Below, one piece after another: positions 61,115-64,000 of a stretch of DNA of 64,000 bases. Position 1 is the stretch's first letter, and each line of letters starts with the position of its first letter. The DNA comes from Xestospongia bergquistia (Eukaryota; Porifera; Demospongiae; Haplosclerida; Petrosiidae), in contig OZ014417.1 in the NCBI GenBank assembly GCA_963965975.1, positions 3,887,821-3,951,820 of the forward strand, given 5' to 3'. The translations under genes were made by a program, and so were the position numbers. The notes beneath the pieces are model-generated. The model was not told the DNA's origin, did not search any database, and saw only the letters and a program-made list of their open reading frames with translations.

Positions 61115-62262
61115 ACAAGTTGTCTAATGAGTTTTTCGAGTTATTAGGAGATTATAATAATGAAGAATATGAAGACTTTGAAGGATTTGATATTAAAGAT
61201 GTGTAAGTTATATTATATCAGTATTGGTATAATGTTGTTTTCTTAAAACAGTGGTGATATACCACATTGTCCAGTTAGTGAAAGATAGCCTAAGAAATTA
61301 AGTCAACAAAAAGAATATGAAGGAGATGAACTATCTGATGAAGATGAATATCTCTGTAAGTTCATTATGAATATAATTACTTTTATAACATTTGTTACTA
61401 GTTTGTGAGGACTGTAACGAATTTCATCATGGTGATTGTCCTGTTCATGGACCCTTACTGACTCTAGGTCCTTCTGATGGTCATGATGAAGCATCTCTAC
61501 AATACACTACTGTATTTGTTCCAGATGAATTAACTGTTAAACCTTTTAAGATACGCAATGCTATTCTAAGTGTTTTTGCTACACAGTTTATACCTCGTAG
61601 AGTTAGATTTGGTCCTTATGAAGGAAGGAGAGTGTTAAAAGACCTCACTAAAGGAGAAGATACTAGCTACATGTGGGAGGTTCTGTAATGAAATAATAAA
61701 AAGTATCAAGTATTTTAATTTATTCAGATAAAGCGTTTTGGAGAGGGGTCATATTATATTGATGGTCAATCAGCTGAGGAAAGAAATTGGTTACAATTTA
61801 TTAACTGTGCTTGCAATGAAAATGAGCAGAATTTAGTAGCTTTTCAGTATCATGGTAACATCTATTATCGTTCATTCAAGCATATCTATCCTGGTAATGA
61901 ACTCTATATATGGTAGTGTGAACAATTAGCAAAAGAACTTGTTATTGCATTGTCAGTACTGTAGAAAAGGATTTAATCGTGATCTAAAAAATCATCTTCG
62001 TATGCACAGTGGTGATAAACCTTACTGTAGAATAGGATTTATTCAAAACAGTCACCTCCAAACTCATCTTTGTATACATACTGGTAATAAACCTTATCAA
62101 TGTCAGTACTATGGAAAAGATTTAATCAAAGCATTCATCTCCAAAATCATCTTCGTATACACGCTGGTGATAAACCTTACTAATGTCAAGACTGTGGAAA
62201 AGAATTTAGTCAGAATGTTAGTCTTCAAAGTCATCTTGTTATTCATCTTAGAAATAGTTAAC
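61115..62262 (+). pseudogene. PRDM9-like gene copy 7 (5' truncated, broken)
   Basis: It begins inside exon 4 (YEDFEGFDIKDV, to 61202). Exon 5 (61252-61355) has a stop (ERYPK changed to ER-stop). Exon 6 (61402-61679) is open with knuckle CEDCNEF...C..H and RVRFGPYEGRRVLK, minus one codon. Exon 7 (61728 on) reads NCACNENEQNLVAFQYHGNI and ends ELYIW-stop. After a deletion that removes intron 7 and both fixed fingers, the sequence runs into three broken array fingers (61950-62262). The 5' junction at about 61115 joins the helical-domain relic/LINE block, so exons 1-3 and the promoter are lost. Confidence 0.82.
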
Positions 62263-62805
62263 TACATTTGCTAATCACATTAATCGTTATTCATTATCAC
62301 TTTAATAAGTTACTACACTACACAAACAATGGGCAACATTTGTCTAGAGCAGCTCCTGGGCAACTAGTTAAAAAATTCCAGAGCACCGTAACAGAATGCA
62401 GTGTCACTGTGGCTATAGTAGAGTAGGTGAAGTCAACACCTCTAACCAGTTATAGCAGTGGATGTGATTTGTTTTGTCATGATAATTATTATCCAAAGTA
62501 AAATTTGTCCTACCTGATAAAATATTTCCAAATAATTTTATCCTAGAATAAAATGTTGCTGCAGGATTTTGTCCTATCAGCACAAAATTTATCCTAGGAC
62601 AAAAAATTTTGGCTTGCAATTTTTATCTTAAGATAATTAATGATTTGGTATATTTTAGTCTATAAAAATATAACTTGTTATATTTCATTCTATAACAGTA
62701 ATATTCTAGATAGCATGATTATTAATTCATCTATGTTAAAGGGCCGATAATGCTAATATTTTCAAAAACTGTAATAAACTTTTGAACTAGAACATTATCG
62801 AGATA

Positions 62806-62960
62806 TTTTATCACACTGATGATAAACCTTACCAATGCCAGATCTGTAAAAAAAGGATTTAGTAATAATAGTAATCTCCAAAGTCATGCTCATATACACA
62901 CTGATCATAAACCTTGCCAATGTCTGTATCATAAGGATTTAGTCAAATATATACTGCAAA
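62806..62960 (+). pseudogene. Orphan finger fragment downstream of copy 7
   Basis: tcacactgatgataaacctt opens a finger [21 protein letters not shown] (1-bp shift inside), then HKPCQCLYHKDLVKYI. It is followed by the same tail (agtcaaatatatactgcaaa) as at 30534 and 58610. It confirms that the duplicated unit extends past the orphan fingers. Confidence 0.6.
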
Positions 62961-64000
62961 ACTTGTATTATAATATTATTAAGTTATTAAAGTTATTGTG
63001 TAATTAGATCACTAATATATCATTAGTTGGTTGGTTTAACAAGTCAGTAATCATTTTTGTTGCATATAGTAGTACAATATGCCAGAAATAGCAGAAGAAT
63101 ATTTTCACAAAAGTCCGGGGCATTTCCAAATTTAATTCTCTCTGCACCACCCATACACTATTAGAAGTCACAACAACCACTAGTCTCACATAGCCAGCCC
63201 CACAAGCCCTGTGTTGCCAACTCTTCTTAACGGAGTGGCTGACTATGTGAGACTATTTTTCTTTTTTTTAATGAAAATTTGTTTTGATAATAATAAGCAC
63301 AGGACATTTATATAGTATTAACTAATGAGATGAAATGACCTAGAAAGGAAAAATTAATATTGTACTTGTAATATTACAATTATTTAAATAGATTTAATAT
63401 AGATTGCTTTGTTAGGGATTCACTCAATAGAATCCCTTTTGTAAAAGTTGTTGGATAAGTGAATAACAATGTGTACTAGTGGAAGAGAAAAGTTAGTGAT
63501 CTGAAAGAACAAAATTATACGGAAGCCGCAGACGGACATTGAGAAGAGAGTCAAGATGTGTATGTGTATACTCATGTATATAAACATTGTATTCCTTGCA
63601 TCATAATTGGCAATTTTGACAAATTGTTTGTTGTTCCTGATGGTGTAGTGGTTTTCAGGCTTTGATATAGAGGTAACTGTCCATTCATTATACCGAGTTT
63701 CTATTACAGCTTGTATTGAAAGCTTTATACTATCTACATGTGTGTTGTTAATGATACTTATTCATTAAGATGTCTTTCCTTTCTCTAATTTTATTACTCT
63801 TTCAAAAGCTTTGTCTTTTGTATCTTCACAAGCACATCAACACATTTATTAACACATAGATTGATTTTGACTTTCATGTTTGTATATGAAAAGCAAAATG
63901 TTGTGCACTCTTGTTATTGTCAATACATGTCATAATTTTGTTTAAAAGTAGTTCAAAATTCTCTTTGTCAAGAAGTGTGTGGAGAGTGTGGTATAGATTT
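62961..64000. other. Distal part of the duplicated block; no gene recognised
   Basis: 63120-63500 repeats the sequences after copies 2 and 6 (cccac...ctattagaagtcacaac, tagtctcacatagccagcc, then gtgtactagtggaagagaaa). It breaks off at about 63515 into unique sequence (cggaagccgcagacggacat). I see no coding sequence in 63515-64000. Confidence 0.5.

Overview
The window looks like nuclear DNA of a demosponge, with an Amphimedon-type genome the best guess. It is AT-rich, genes are split by many tiny introns (often 40-60 nt, with clean gt...ag ends), paralogues stand in tandem, and it contains metazoan families (PRDM9-like SET/zinc-finger proteins, Notum/pectin-acetylesterase-like hydrolases, a 7TM receptor). 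The organism is an inference from style and gene content, not a database match.

Layout. 1-290: 3' end of a pectin-acetylesterase (PAE)/Notum-like relic. 315-1270: minisatellite. 1590-4220 (minus): decayed KDZ-type transposase remains. 5021-14941: a ~9.9-kb CACTA-like DNA transposon with CACTGCAAAAA termini. It holds a complete SAM-domain (SAMD3-like) gene, a Plavaka-like transposase C-terminal half, two small genes and a 2.6-kb transposase gene. 15100-15560: a second minisatellite, inverted relative to the first. 15.6 kb: piggyBac tail. 16.3-19.05 kb: dead LINE. From 19 kb to the right end the window is dominated by a segmental-duplication cluster. Its core is seven PRDM9-like genes or pseudogenes, all on the plus strand (starts near 19164, 27096, 42514, 45925, 51221, 55497 and 61117). 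PAE/Notum-like genes (22.3-26.1, 37.5-40.2 and 60.0-60.6 kb), copies of an NSRP1-like C-terminal exon, Ulp1-like protease relics, LINE reverse-transcriptase relics and a Plavaka-like transposase fragment are mixed in. One 7TM receptor gene (35.8-36.9 kb, minus) sits in the middle.

The main point of interest is the PRDM9-like cluster. Each full copy has eight exons. They encode a KRAB-like N-terminal helix followed by a basic stretch and an acidic DSGDEW segment, an SSXRD-like segment, a zinc knuckle, a complete PR/SET domain with the WYG-x-x-Y motif, two divergent fingers, and a terminal array of 84-bp C2H2 fingers that are nearly identical except at DNA-contact positions. That is the full vertebrate PRDM9 layout, but in a tandem multigene family. 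Copies 1 (678 aa) and 3 (771 aa) read through without disruption; copies 2, 4, 5, 6 and 7 carry frameshifts, stops or lost splice sites. The finger arrays differ in number and in contact residues between copies. The copies share an upstream box containing TAACGG, a conserved 3' block and orphan downstream finger fragments. The cluster appears to be growing by unequal exchange of a composite block (NSRP1 tail - PRDM9 - 3' palindromic block - orphan fingers - LINE - PAE gene).
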